A DNA stretch of 23,035 nt from Synergistaceae bacterium UBA1358 (GTDB lineage: Bacteria > Synergistota > Synergistia > Synergistales > Synergistaceae): the NCBI GenBank assembly GCA_002306075.1, contig DBRW01000055.1:2780-25814 (forward strand). Direction: 5' to 3'. The position numbers were made by a program, and so were the translations under genes. The first letter of the stretch is position 1; every line of letters begins with the position of its first letter. The notes below the pieces were generated by a model that saw only the letters and a program-made list of their open reading frames with translations, had not been told where the DNA came from and ran no database searches. Below are positions 6,626 to 14,329 of this stretch, one piece after another.

Positions 6626-8004
6626 CAGGAGAGTTTCTCTCTTTCGAGCCTGTTAAGTTTTTTCATGAAGAAGTAGAGGAACGGTATACAGGTGAGGAAG
6701 CTCAGCATGTCCGATAAGGGCTGTGTCGCCTGTACTCCTGTCAAGCCGAACAGTGACGGCAGGATCAGTATAAGGGGAAGGAAATATACCCCCTGTCTGT
6801 TGCATGCTAGAAATGTAGCTCTTGCCGCATGGCCCGTTGACTGAAAAAGCATGTTTGTCGATACGAAGAGCGGCTGAAGGATAAGGGCGGAAAACTGGAA
6901 ACGCATCGCCAAAGTTCCTATCGCGATGACCTCAGCATCTTCTTTCCTGAACACCGATACGATCTCAGGCGCCATTATAAAACCTGCAACGGCTGTCACC
7001 GCCATTACCGTCAGACCTGTCTTTACCGTGAACCAGAACGCCTCTTTGACCCTGGTGTAATTCTTCGCCCCGTAGTTGTATCCGGAGACCGGCATGAACC
7101 CCTGCCCGAGGCCTATCATCATTGACATCACGAGCAGGAAGGTGCGTCCTACGATCGACATTGCCGCTACGGCTGCGTCTCCGTATGCGGACGCAGCGAT
7201 GTTCAGAGCAACTGTCGAAATGCTTGCGAGTCCCTGCCTGCACAGAGAGGGAGTCCCAAGAGAGAGGATATCCAGGAATTCTTTAGGCTTCCTTGTAATA
7301 TTTTTTACGCTGATCCTTATGCTGCTCTTTCTGAGTATGAAGACGGACAGAAGGACCGAAAAGCTGATGCACTGGGATATGAGCGTTGCTATGGCGGCTC
7401 CGGATATGCCAAGGCCAAACGTGAATATGAATATCGGATCGAGCACGATGTTGAGCAGAGCTCCGAAAACGAGACCGACCATTGCGAAAGCTGCCTTGCC
7501 TTCGGCCCTCAGTACATTGTTCATGACAAAAGATGTGCACATGATCGGTGCGCCGAGAAGGATGTACATCGCATAGCTTTTCGCATAGGGCAGGATGGTC
7601 TTGGTAGAACCGAGCTTAAGCATGAAATCATCGAGGTCGGAAAGTCCGTAAACGGTGAAGATAAGGCCTGTCCCGAAGGCCAGAAAAAATGAGCTGGAGG
7701 CATACCTGCTTGCAGCCTCGATCTCCCTGGCGCCCAGTTTTCTGGATATCATGCTTCCGGCGCCTGTCCCGAAAGTAAAACCTATAGCCTGAAAGATCGC
7801 CATTATAGAGAAGACTATGCCTACAGCCCCGCTGGCACTGGTCCCAAGACGTGAGACGAAGAACGTGTCTGCGGTGTTGTATATCGCCGTGACAAGCATG
7901 CTTATGACGGTAGGTATCGCGAGCTTTATTACAAGTCCCGGTACCGGAGCGGCCGTCATTTTAAGATACTGTGCGTTATTAAGGTCTGTAGCCATATCTT
8001 CCAT
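6625..8004 (-). CDS. MATE family efflux transporter (first of tandem pair)
   Basis: A 459-aa MATE exporter with about 12 membrane segments. Family features include PGLVIKLAIPTVISMLVTAIYNTADTFFV near residues 22-50, the FGTGAGSMISRKLGA loop and the internal LRAEGKAAFAMVGLVFGALLNIVLDPIFIF segment. It heads the minus-strand operon MATE-MATE-nitroreductase. The start at 8004 has a poor ribosome-binding site; an internal Met (residue 4, or the Met before TAAPVPG) could be the real start. The intergenic region to the right is shared with the divergent MATE-MarR unit, so the MarR protein might affect both directions (inference). Confidence 0.92.
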   Translation of the reverse strand: MEDMATDLNNAQYLKMTAAPVPGLVIKLAIPTVISMLVTAIYNTADTFFVSRLGTSASGAVGIVFSIMAIFQAIGFTFGTGAGSMISRKLGAREIEAASRYASSSFFLAFGTGLIFTVYGLSDLDDFMLKLGSTKTILPYAKSYAMYILLGAPIMCTSFVMNNVLRAEGKAAFAMVGLVFGALLNIVLDPIFIFTFGLGISGAAIATLISQCISFSVLLSVFILRKSSIRISVKNITRKPKEFLDILSLGTPSLCRQGLASISTVALNIAASAYGDAAVAAMSIVGRTFLLVMSMMIGLGQGFMPVSGYNYGAKNYTRVKEAFWFTVKTGLTVMAVTAVAGFIMAPEIVSVFRKEDAEVIAIGTLAMRFQFSALILQPLFVSTNMLFQSTGHAARATFLACNRQGVYFLPLILILPSLFGLTGVQATQPLSDMLSFLTCIPFLYFFMKKLNRLEREKLS

Positions 8005-8107
8005 TTGATATCACGCTTTGCATATTTCAATTTTTAAGCAGAACACTAAGTCAGGTTAGCATTTAATCTTTATAACTGCAATCGACCATATTGCGCATTT
8101 GACAGAC

Positions 8108-8135
8108 TTGACAAAATAATAAAATATTGTAATAT
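8108..8135 (+). promoter_or_regulatory. Promoter of the MATE-MarR-VOC unit
   Basis: TTGACA (8108-8113), 16-nt spacer, TAATAT (8130-8135). A second overlapping TTGACA at 8099-8104 with TAAAAT 15 nt later is also present. Both lie 40-80 nt before the MATE start codon at 8179. Confidence 0.65.
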
Positions 8136-8148
8136 CCATATACGGATA
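8133..8148. promoter_or_regulatory. Candidate MarR operator
   Basis: A 16-nt interrupted palindrome TATCC-ATATAC-GGATA overlaps the -10 box and start region of the MATE promoter. MarR dimers typically bind such 14-20 nt palindromes over promoters, and a MarR gene lies in this operon, so autorepression of exporter and regulator is the simple reading. A further ATTGTA/TACAAT pair flanks it (about 8126 and 8160). Confidence 0.5.
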
Positions 8149-8178
8149 ATCTGTAGTCGTACAATTGGAGTTGTTACC

Positions 8179-9537
8179 ATGTTGGCCCTCAAAGCCAAGA
8201 ACTATAAGGAAATGTCCCTTCTCTTCTTCAGATTTGTGATCCCTGCGCTTACCTCACAGCTTCTGAACGGTGTTTACACGATAGTCGACGGATTCTTTGT
8301 CGGTATCGGCGCGGGGGAAATCGGTCTCGCCGCTATTGGCGTATCTTATCCCTTCACCCTGTTCGCGACTGCTGCGGGCGCCGGTATAGGCATAGGCGGC
8401 GGAGCGCTGATGTCCATAAGCAGGGGAAGAGGGAGAGTAAAGCTTGCCGGCAGGATACTGAGTTCGATGGTGATGCTTATGCTCATTTCTTCCCTTTTGA
8501 TATCCGTCTCCTTCTGTATCTCACTGCCCAGGCTGATAGGACTGTTTGGCCTGTCGGAAGAGCTTGAGCGCCTCTCGCTCACATACGGCAGGATACTACT
8601 GCTGTTTTCCTTCGCACAGATATTCACCATGGGACTGCTCGGAGCTGTCAGGAACGACGGATATCCCCGCAAGGCAATGTGTATCATGGTCTCGGGATTC
8701 GTTCTCAATATCGTTCTTGACTGGCTGTGGGTGATCGTATATCCCTTTGGCGTCGCAGGGGCGGCCTGGGCGACAGCCCTTTCACAGCTTATGACCGCGA
8801 TCCTGATGTTCCTGCATTTTGCCGTGGGCCGCTCCAACGTCAGGATCAGATGGAAGAACATGTGGGGATCGCTTGCATTCGGCAAAAAAATAACCACAAT
8901 GGGCGCTTCGCCCTTTGGTGTTCAGATGGCGGCCGCACTTACCATGATAATGCACAACAAACAGTCCCTCGTATACGGAGGGGAGATCGGGCTTGCGGCA
9001 TACTCCGTGATAAGCTATGTGATCCCTGTCGGGATAATGCTGCAGGAGGGTGTGGCAGAGGGGATACAGCCGCTGATAAGCTATTACCACGGAGCCTGGC
9101 TGCCAGCCCGGAGAAAACTCACGGCAAAAATGGGTTTCTCGTTCGCGTTCGGGATAGGGCTGCTCTGTTCACTGTCATTGGTCCTGCTTGCCAGATACAT
9201 ACCAGGCTTTTTCTCAATGGGCGGAACGACGGCGGCTGTTACTGTCAAAGGGCTGATCCTCGCTGCTCCCATGTTCCCCTTTGTCGGGATAGTGAGGGTC
9301 GGGGCGTCATATTACCAGTCGATCGGACAGCCCGGATACTCCTCGCTCCTTACCTATTCGGACCCGATGCTGATCCTTCCCCTCTTTCTCTGGCTGCTGC
9401 CCATGTTCTGGGGACTTGACGGGGTGTGGCTCGCAATGACCTTTGCAAATGCTGTCCTCTCTGCTATCTTGATAACTGTGTGGGCCTTTGCATCGAAATG
9501 GGGATCGATACTCCTCCCCGTCCAGAAAAATATATAG
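8179..9537 (+). CDS. MATE family efflux transporter (MepA-like context)
   Basis: A 452-aa MATE exporter with about 12 membrane helices. N-terminal FRFVIPALTSQLLNGVYTIVDGFFVG, the GAGIGIGGGALMSISRGRG loop and GVAGAAWATALSQLMTAILMFL are MATE signatures. The ATG lies 8 nt after GGAG. The gene is followed 16 nt later by a MarR regulator, recalling staphylococcal mepA-mepR, where the MarR protein represses the exporter and is released by cationic drugs. It is unrelated in orientation to the tandem MATE pair to its left, so three MATE genes meet in one 4.3-kb block. Substrate is unknown. Confidence 0.92.
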   Translation: MLALKAKNYKEMSLLFFRFVIPALTSQLLNGVYTIVDGFFVGIGAGEIGLAAIGVSYPFTLFATAAGAGIGIGGGALMSISRGRGRVKLAGRILSSMVMLMLISSLLISVSFCISLPRLIGLFGLSEELERLSLTYGRILLLFSFAQIFTMGLLGAVRNDGYPRKAMCIMVSGFVLNIVLDWLWVIVYPFGVAGAAWATALSQLMTAILMFLHFAVGRSNVRIRWKNMWGSLAFGKKITTMGASPFGVQMAAALTMIMHNKQSLVYGGEIGLAAYSVISYVIPVGIMLQEGVAEGIQPLISYYHGAWLPARRKLTAKMGFSFAFGIGLLCSLSLVLLARYIPGFFSMGGTTAAVTVKGLILAAPMFPFVGIVRVGASYYQSIGQPGYSSLLTYSDPMLILPLFLWLLPMFWGLDGVWLAMTFANAVLSAILITVWAFASKWGSILLPVQKNI

Positions 9538-9553
9538 GGGGCGATAACGGCAT

Positions 9554-10003
9554 ATGAAAAAAAGGGACGATAAAGACGTAAGGATGCTCCTGGAACTCTC
9601 AGACCTATGGCGCCGTTATGACAGGGTGTATACGTGCTGGGCACAGAAGCACGGCATTTCCAACAGTGCCATGACGCTTATCGAGGAACTTTACATGAGG
9701 CCTGAGGGGGTAGAACCGGCGGAGGTCGCCGACTACCTCGGGGTCCCGCGGCAGACGATGACTGCGACGCTCGATGCCCTGGAAAGAAAGTCTCTGGTAG
9801 AGCGCTTCCCTCACGAGAAGGACAGGCGCCGTAAGGTGATAAAGTTTACTCCAGAGGGGAAAACCATGGCTGAAAAGCTTGTAAACGAGCTTCACGAATG
9901 GGAGATGAACGCCCTCTCTTCCCTGAAATGGACGGAACTTGCAAGGGCATTCAAAACAGTGAAACATTTCTGCACGGAACTTGAAAAGGGCCTTAAGGAT
10001 TAA
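9554..10003 (+). CDS. MarR family transcriptional regulator
   Basis: A 149-aa winged-helix regulator. Residues about 35-95 carry the MarR core: ISNSAMTLIEELYM, the recognition region EVADYLGVPRQTMTATLDALERKSLVER, and the wing with the family D-x-R signature (EKDRRRKVIKFTPEG). The C-terminal helices would form the dimer interface. It lies 16 nt after the MATE stop, with a GGGGG ribosome-binding site somewhat distant from the ATG, and so is co-transcribed with the exporter. It probably represses its own operon by binding the palindrome at 8133-8148; the inducing ligand is unknown. Confidence 0.9.
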   Translation: MKKRDDKDVRMLLELSDLWRRYDRVYTCWAQKHGISNSAMTLIEELYMRPEGVEPAEVADYLGVPRQTMTATLDALERKSLVERFPHEKDRRRKVIKFTPEGKTMAEKLVNELHEWEMNALSSLKWTELARAFKTVKHFCTELEKGLKD

Positions 10004-10031
10004 GGGCCGATAACTACAAATAAAAAGGGTG

Positions 10032-10403
10032 ATGTCTGTGAAGGCAAAATTTGCTCACTTCAATTTCAACGTCCTTGACCTGAAAAAAAGCATGGAGTTC
10101 TATGAAGAGGCCCTTGGCCTTAAAGAGGTAAAGCGTGTCGAGAAGCCTGATTTTACCCTTGTCTACCTTGGTGACGGAGAGACGGATTTTCAGCTGGAAC
10201 TGACTTACCTGCACGACAGGACTGAAAAATACGATCTCGGGGAAGCTGAATTCCACCTTGCGTTTACGGTGGAGGATATCGAGGCGGCGCACGCCCGCCA
10301 TGAAAAGATGGGCTGCATTTGCTATGAAAACAAGGATATGGGGATCTATTTTATAGAAGATCCTGATGGGTATTGGCTTGAGATTATTCCCCTCCGGCGG
10401 TAA
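10032..10403 (+). CDS. Glyoxalase/VOC superfamily protein (GloA-like)
   Basis: A single-domain vicinal-oxygen-chelate protein of about 123 aa. All four metal ligands of glyoxalase I are present at the expected spacing: H9 (FAHFNFNV), E57 (FQLELTY), H75 (EFHLAFTV) and E117 (YWLEIIP). Glyoxalase I isomerises the methylglyoxal-thiol adduct; in an anaerobe without obvious glutathione the thiol partner may differ. The start is uncertain: GTG 10029, ATG 10032 or GTG 10038 all share one AAGGGTGAT site. It is 28 nt after the MarR stop and probably the third gene of that unit. The stop codon is the left edge of the palindromic repeat. Confidence 0.82.
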   Translation: MSVKAKFAHFNFNVLDLKKSMEFYEEALGLKEVKRVEKPDFTLVYLGDGETDFQLELTYLHDRTEKYDLGEAEFHLAFTVEDIEAAHARHEKMGCICYENKDMGIYFIEDPDGYWLEIIPLRR

Positions 10404-10527
10404 TTGGGATTTATAGCGGTGCTGACTTAGCAATGAGCAACGGAGCCTTCCTTCGACGTATGTCCAATACGTCTTCGGAAGGCTCCGCTGCGCATTGCGT
10501 CGTTATCGCTCGCTCTAAATCACAATT
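10402..10527. repeat. MITE-like palindromic element, copy 1
   Basis: A 126-bp element bounded by imperfect inverted ends AATTGGGATTTATAGCG (10402-10418) and its partner CGCTCTAAATCACAATT (10511-10527). Inside is a long imperfect hairpin (10431-10497) with an 11-bp core CGGAGCCTTCC/GGAAGGCTCCG and an inner GACGTAT/ATACGTC stem. It starts on the VOC gene stop codon and has no ORF. The hairpin may also stop transcription from the left, although no T-run follows. The same left end recurs at 2130. Confidence 0.8.
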
Positions 10528-10533
10528 CCCCGC

Positions 10534-10657
10534 AATTGGGGCATATCGCGGATAATGACGACGCAACTTGTGGTATTCTGAACCGAGGCGTATATCAATA
10601 CGTTGATGTGAAAAAGCACCGCATGTCGCTAAGTCAGTGCCGCGAGATGTTCCAATT
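10534..10657. repeat. MITE-like palindromic element, copy 2 (inverted, diverged)
   Basis: A 124-bp element with 18-bp inverted ends (AATTGGGGCATATCGCGG at 10534-10551 against 10640-10657, 15 of 18 matching). Read on the minus strand it follows the pattern of copy 1: AATTGG..., GCGGCACTGACTTAGCGA, and a TTGCGTCGTCATTATC near the far end, where copy 1 has TTGCGTCGTTATCG. It is thus a diverged family member in opposite orientation, 6 bp from copy 1. Confidence 0.7.
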
Positions 10658-10659
10658 CC

Positions 10660-10702
10660 ACAAAAAAGAAGCAACCTGCGTCACATTGACACAAGTTGCT
10701 TC
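10660..10702 (-). terminator. Intrinsic terminator of tRNA-Asn
   Basis: On the minus strand a 16-bp stem (5' arm GAAGCAACTTGTGTCA, two G-T wobbles, 3-nt loop ATG) is followed by TTTTTT. It starts 8 nt after the CCA end of the tRNA. Confidence 0.88.
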
Positions 10703-10710
10703 GGAGCGTC

Positions 10711-10786
10711 TGGCTCCTCGACGAGGACTCGAACCTCGAACCTAGTGGTTAACAGCCACCCGCGCTGCCGATTGCGCCATCGAGGA
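10711..10786 (-). tRNA. tRNA-Asn (anticodon GTT)
   Basis: A 76-nt cloverleaf with encoded CCA. Acceptor arms TCCTCGA/TCGAGGA pair perfectly; the D arm is GCGC...GCGC; the anticodon arm GGTGG-CTGTTAA-CCACT presents GTT; the T arm CGAGG-TTCGAGT-CCTCG is intact. It is a single-gene unit with its own promoter and terminator. Confidence 0.97.
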
Positions 10787-10822
10787 ATAGCTTGTCGAGA
10801 ATCTAAAAACTCGACGCAGTGT

Positions 10823-10850
10823 ATTATAACATTGATTTTTGTTTTGACAA
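10823..10850 (-). promoter_or_regulatory. Promoter of tRNA-Asn
   Basis: On the minus strand: TTGTCA (10850-10845), 16-nt spacer, perfect TATAAT (10828-10823), about 37 nt before the tRNA 5' end. The leader holds a small GTCGAG/CTCGAC hairpin. Confidence 0.8.
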
Positions 10851-10921
10851 CCACCTTTTTAAGTTTTTGGGGATATACTTTGTATTGGCTGATGATGGAT
10901 CATGAAGGGAGGGCGGTGTTT

Positions 10922-12283
10922 ATGTCTTTGATCCTGATAAAAAACGGGATCGTCGGCAGGGCAGACGGTTCTTTCCGCGGTGATGTGCTGATAGAGAACG
11001 GTAAGATCAGGGAGGTCGGACCGTGCATTGAGCACGAGGGGGCTTTCGTGACCGATGCCAGTGGCCGCTATGTCCTCCCCGGAGGTGTGGATCCGCATAC
11101 GCATGTCTCGCTCATCTCAGCTGGAAGAAGCGTCTCGGACGGTTTTGAAGCTGCGACCAGGGCGGCCGTATGGGGAGGGACCACCACGATAGTCGAGCAT
11201 CCCGGTTTTGTCCCCGAAGGATCACCGCTCTCTGCGGCCGTCGAAGATGCGGTCAAAAAGGGCAGAGGAACATCCTATACGGATTTTGGGGTGCATATGG
11301 TATTTCAGGGGACGAACGGATTCAGTGAAGAAGAGGTAAGTGAACTTGTCCGCGGCGGGCATGCCACAGGAAAGGTCTACACTACATATGACGCGCGGAT
11401 GGAGGACTGGCAGATCGTTCCACTGATGAGGATGATGGAGAGGGTCGGCGGGCTGCTGCTCTATCATGCCGAGGATGACGCGGAGCTGAAACGGCTGAGG
11501 TCTGACTTTGAAGCAAGGGGTATTACGGGTGCAGGGATGTGGCCTTTGAGCCGTCCTGATTTCTGCGAGGCTGATGCAGTTTCTGAGATAACCGCCCTTG
11601 CCTGGGGATCGGGTGCTCCGAGTTATATAGTCCATCTTTCGACTGCACAGGGACTTCAGAGGATACTGGAGGCCAGGGAGAAAGGCTGCGAAGTCTACGC
11701 AGAGACCTGTCCGCAGTACCTCTGCCTTACAGACGAGCTTTACGGCGAAGAGAGAGGTCTGGACTTCATAATGGCTCCGCCTCTGCGTAAAAAAGAAGAC
11801 TGTGATGCGCTCTGGGCTGCTCTTGCATCCGGAGATATCGACACCGTGGGGACGGACCACTGCTCATTCAGCAGGGCAGATAAAATAAAATTTGGAAGCG
11901 GGAACGTTTTCGGAACTCCGGGAGGTATCCCGGGCATAGAGACAAGGATGCCGATACTCTTTTCCGAGGGAGTCATGAAGGGACGCATATCCCTTGAACG
12001 TTTTGTTGATGTGACTGCGACAGCACCTGCCCGGATAATGGGGTTGAGGGATAAAGGAAGTATAGAACCGGGAGCGGATGCCGACATCGTCATCATCGAC
12101 CCTGAGCAGGAGAAGACTCTATCTGTGGAGACCCTACACCAGAAGGTCGACTACACCCCGTTTGAGGGAATGAGGGTACGGGGATCCCCCTCGCATGTCT
12201 GGCTCAGGGGAATGCCAATGCTGGCGGACGGGGTCTTTGTCGCCGACGGTCCTTGCGGGGAGTTTGTCAAAAGATATTTATAG
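10922..12283 (+). CDS. hyuA: Dihydropyrimidinase / D-hydantoinase family amidohydrolase
   Basis: A 453-aa binuclear-metal cyclic amidohydrolase that would open dihydropyrimidine, hydantoin or related ureide rings. All D-hydantoinase metal ligands are present at nearly identical numbering: H59 and H61 (DPHTH), the carboxylated lysine K151 (ATGKVYTTY), H182 (LLYHAEDD), H238 (YIVHLSTAQG) and D312 (VGTDHCSF). The start at 10922 follows AGGGAGG by 8 nt; the open frame extends upstream through the tRNA region but that part is not coding. In gut bacteria the homologue (hyuA) sits with ssnA and xdhD in a purine/urate degradation cluster, and ssnA is the convergent neighbour here. Substrate is inferred from context. 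Confidence 0.9.
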   Translation: MSLILIKNGIVGRADGSFRGDVLIENGKIREVGPCIEHEGAFVTDASGRYVLPGGVDPHTHVSLISAGRSVSDGFEAATRAAVWGGTTTIVEHPGFVPEGSPLSAAVEDAVKKGRGTSYTDFGVHMVFQGTNGFSEEEVSELVRGGHATGKVYTTYDARMEDWQIVPLMRMMERVGGLLLYHAEDDAELKRLRSDFEARGITGAGMWPLSRPDFCEADAVSEITALAWGSGAPSYIVHLSTAQGLQRILEAREKGCEVYAETCPQYLCLTDELYGEERGLDFIMAPPLRKKEDCDALWAALASGDIDTVGTDHCSFSRADKIKFGSGNVFGTPGGIPGIETRMPILFSEGVMKGRISLERFVDVTATAPARIMGLRDKGSIEPGADADIVIIDPEQEKTLSVETLHQKVDYTPFEGMRVRGSPSHVWLRGMPMLADGVFVADGPCGEFVKRYL

Positions 12284-12311
12284 ACCCCAAACCGCACATA
12301 CATAAAAATAT

Positions 12312-12346
12312 GGCTCCCGAAAGTTTCCGGGAGCCGAACTTTTTTC
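12312..12346. terminator. Bidirectional terminator between hydantoinase and ssnA
   Basis: An 8-bp stem GGCTCCCG/CGGGAGCC with an 8-nt loop is followed by GAAC and TTTTTT on the plus strand; on the minus strand the stem is followed by ATATTTTTATG. It separates two convergent genes. Confidence 0.85.
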
Positions 12347-12355
12347 GCGTTCAGA

Positions 12356-13693
12356 TCAGAGCCTTTTCCAGACCTCTTTGGAGCACTCCCTTGCCTTTGC
12401 GAATATCCGTTCCCTGTCGAGTTCTGTAAGCTTCCTGTCCTTCATGAGGACCTTGCCGTTTGCGATCGTCGTCACGACGTTCCTCCCGGAGGATCCGAAG
12501 AGGAGGTGCCCGTTTATGTTCTTCTCGCTTATCTCAGTCGGCGGCATGTAATCCATGACGATTATGTCAGCGGCATATCCCTCTTTTATCATTCCCAGCT
12601 TTACCGGGAAACACCTCTCCGCGATCCTTGCGTTGTTGATGAAGAGCATCTGCGGGAGTTCTCCCCATCCCGCGCCGGGGTCACCCGATGAATGTTTGCA
12701 GAGCGCGTTCCCGAGCCTGTAGGACTGTATCATGTCGCAAATATAGCCGTCTGTGCCGAGGCCGACAAGAATGCCTTCTTCTATCATCGCCCTTATGTTG
12801 GCCGAACCTACGGCGTTGCCCATGTTCGATTCGGGGTTGTGGACGACAGCCGTATTTGTCTCCCTGATAATTTCCCTTTCCGTTTCGTCTGTGTGTATGC
12901 AGTGCACGAAGATGGAGTTTGCGCCTGTTATGCCGTGATCCCTGAAGCGTTCGACGATCCTTTTGCTGTATTTGGCAAGTGAATCCTTTTCATCCGCAGG
13001 GCCCTCCGCAACATGTACGTGAAAGCCTGCGTTCCTTCCCTCCATAGCTTCGGCGCACTTTTCGAGGGTCAGGTCCGATAGGGTGAAGGATGCGTGCAGT
13101 CCGAACTTGCCTGAGATCATAGGATCGTTTTGCTCTTCGGCCCAGTCGATGAAGGAAATGTTCTCGCGTATGCCTTCATATGCGATCTTCTGTCCGTCTC
13201 TGTCCGAGACCTCATAGCAAAGGGAAGCACGTATGCCCGCTTCCCGTGTCGCCTTTGCTATTTCACAGAGGCTTCCTGCGACCGCTTTCGGGCTTGCATG
13301 GTGGTCTATGACGGTTGTGCATCCGCACTTGATGCAGTCAACAAGAGCGGTCATTGCGCTGTAGTAGGTGTCTTTCAGCGTAAGCGCATTGTCCAGCTTC
13401 CACCACAGCCTCTCAAGTACCTGTGAGAAGTCCTTTGCCGGTTCTCCCGGGACAGCCATGCCTCTGGAGAAGGTGCTGTAAAAGTGCATATGGGAATTGA
13501 TGAACCCGGGCATTATCAGGCCGCCCTTGGCATCGATGAATTCTGCCTCGGGGTATTTGGCGCGCAGCTCGGACGTCGTTCCGACCATGGAGATAGCAGA
13601 ACCCCTGACGGCAGCGCAGCCGTCGGGAATGAAAGGAAGATCGGGGTCCCTTGTGATAAGTTTTCCGTTTCCGACGAGAAGCATTTTTGTCAC
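12356..13693 (-). CDS. ssnA: Putative aminohydrolase SsnA
   Basis: A 445-aa member of the ATZ/TRZ branch of amidohydrolases, closely following E. coli SsnA (for instance the LWWKLDNAL and TTVIDHHASPKAVAGSL stretches). The mononuclear metal site is complete: H68 and H70 (NSHMHFYS), H227 with catalytic E230 (HVHVAE), H264 (FVHCIH) and D315 (LGTDGY). SsnA is a predicted deaminase or ring hydrolase in selenium/molybdenum-linked purine catabolism; its exact substrate is unproven. The ATG follows AAGGGAGTGA. It lies 72 nt after ridA on the same strand with a hairpin terminator between them, so expression may depend on read-through. Confidence 0.88.
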   Translation of the reverse strand: MTKMLLVGNGKLITRDPDLPFIPDGCAAVRGSAISMVGTTSELRAKYPEAEFIDAKGGLIMPGFINSHMHFYSTFSRGMAVPGEPAKDFSQVLERLWWKLDNALTLKDTYYSAMTALVDCIKCGCTTVIDHHASPKAVAGSLCEIAKATREAGIRASLCYEVSDRDGQKIAYEGIRENISFIDWAEEQNDPMISGKFGLHASFTLSDLTLEKCAEAMEGRNAGFHVHVAEGPADEKDSLAKYSKRIVERFRDHGITGANSIFVHCIHTDETEREIIRETNTAVVHNPESNMGNAVGSANIRAMIEEGILVGLGTDGYICDMIQSYRLGNALCKHSSGDPGAGWGELPQMLFINNARIAERCFPVKLGMIKEGYAADIIVMDYMPPTEISEKNINGHLLFGSSGRNVVTTIANGKVLMKDRKLTELDRERIFAKARECSKEVWKRL

Positions 13694-13729
13694 TCCCTTG
13701 AAGAGATTTGTTGTGCCCGGAAAGAGAAC

Positions 13730-13757
13730 GCAAAAGGCCCCTTAGGTCGGGGGCCCG
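13730..13757 (-). terminator. Terminator-like hairpin between ridA and ssnA
   Basis: On the minus strand, GGCCCC-(8 nt)-GGGGCC is followed by TTTTGCG. The stem is GC-rich and the T-run short. It stands 9 nt after the ridA stop and only about 40 nt before the ssnA start, with no promoter visible in between, so ssnA is probably expressed by partial read-through. Confidence 0.65.
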
Positions 13758-13765
13758 ACAGTGAT

Positions 13766-14146
13766 CTATTTCAGAAGAGCAATTGCCTCTATCTCGACCA
13801 GAACGTCCTTGGGAAGTCTTGCTACTTCAACACACGACCTTGCCGGAGCATCTTTCGTGAAGAATTTGGCGTAGATCTCGTTGATCCTTCCGAAGTCGTT
13901 CATGTCCTTTATGAATACAGTGGTCTTCACAACATCTGAAAAATCCAGCCCCTGGCTTTCCAGTACAGCCTTCATATTCATCAGGGCCTGCTCTGTCTGG
14001 GCCGCAACGTCGCCGGCGACGACGGTCATAGTTTTGGGATCGAGCGGGATCTGTCCCGAAAGAAAGAGGAACCCTCCTGCCCTGACGCCCTGAGAATAAG
14101 GTCCGATCGCTGCCGGAGCTTTGTCTGTGCTGATGATCTCTTTCAT
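13766..14146 (-). CDS. ridA: RidA family imine/enamine deaminase
   Basis: A 126-aa RidA (YjgF/YER057c) protein, normally a cytosolic homotrimer that hydrolyses 2-aminoacrylate and other reactive imines to the keto acid and ammonia. The GPYSQGVRAGGFLFLSGQIP opening (15-34) and the C-terminal signature PARSCVEVARLPKDVLVEIE (101-120) are intact, including R103, which binds the substrate carboxylate. The ATG follows GAGGTG by about 9 nt. Upstream of ssnA on the same strand, it may deal with imine or enamine by-products of purine or diaminopropionate breakdown (inference). A broad housekeeping role is also possible. Confidence 0.93.
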   Translation of the reverse strand: MKEIISTDKAPAAIGPYSQGVRAGGFLFLSGQIPLDPKTMTVVAGDVAAQTEQALMNMKAVLESQGLDFSDVVKTTVFIKDMNDFGRINEIYAKFFTKDAPARSCVEVARLPKDVLVEIEAIALLK

Positions 14147-14271
14147 TTTTAAAGCACCTCTTTCTATGTTTTCTTGTCCAACGATACCTGTTGTCTATTT
14201 TACAGCATTTTCGCGGCGAAAGAGAGTACAGCCGCGGACCTCTATGTCAGAATAGATGTCGTGTTTGTAAG

Positions 14272-14300
14272 TCGACAGTACAAGTCTCTTCAGGTATAAA
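14272..14300 (+). promoter_or_regulatory. Promoter of the amidohydrolase-xdh unit
   Basis: TCGACA (14272-14277), 17-nt spacer, TATAAA (14295-14300), 30 nt before the predicted start codon. Five of six matches in each box. Confidence 0.55.
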
Positions 14301-14329
14301 GATACTATCAAGACAGGCGGGTGATTCGT

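Noticed and set aside
10844..10879. Plus-strand TTGACA (10844-10849) as a hydantoinase promoter with TATACT at 10874
   Set aside because: The spacer is 24 nt, too long for sigma-70; the TTGACA is largely the reverse of the tRNA promoter's -35 box.
10637..10921. N-terminal extension of the hydantoinase frame
   Set aside because: It runs antisense through tRNA-Asn, its terminator and promoter; the hydantoinase family starts at the MSLILIKNG segment with a good ribosome-binding site at 10922.
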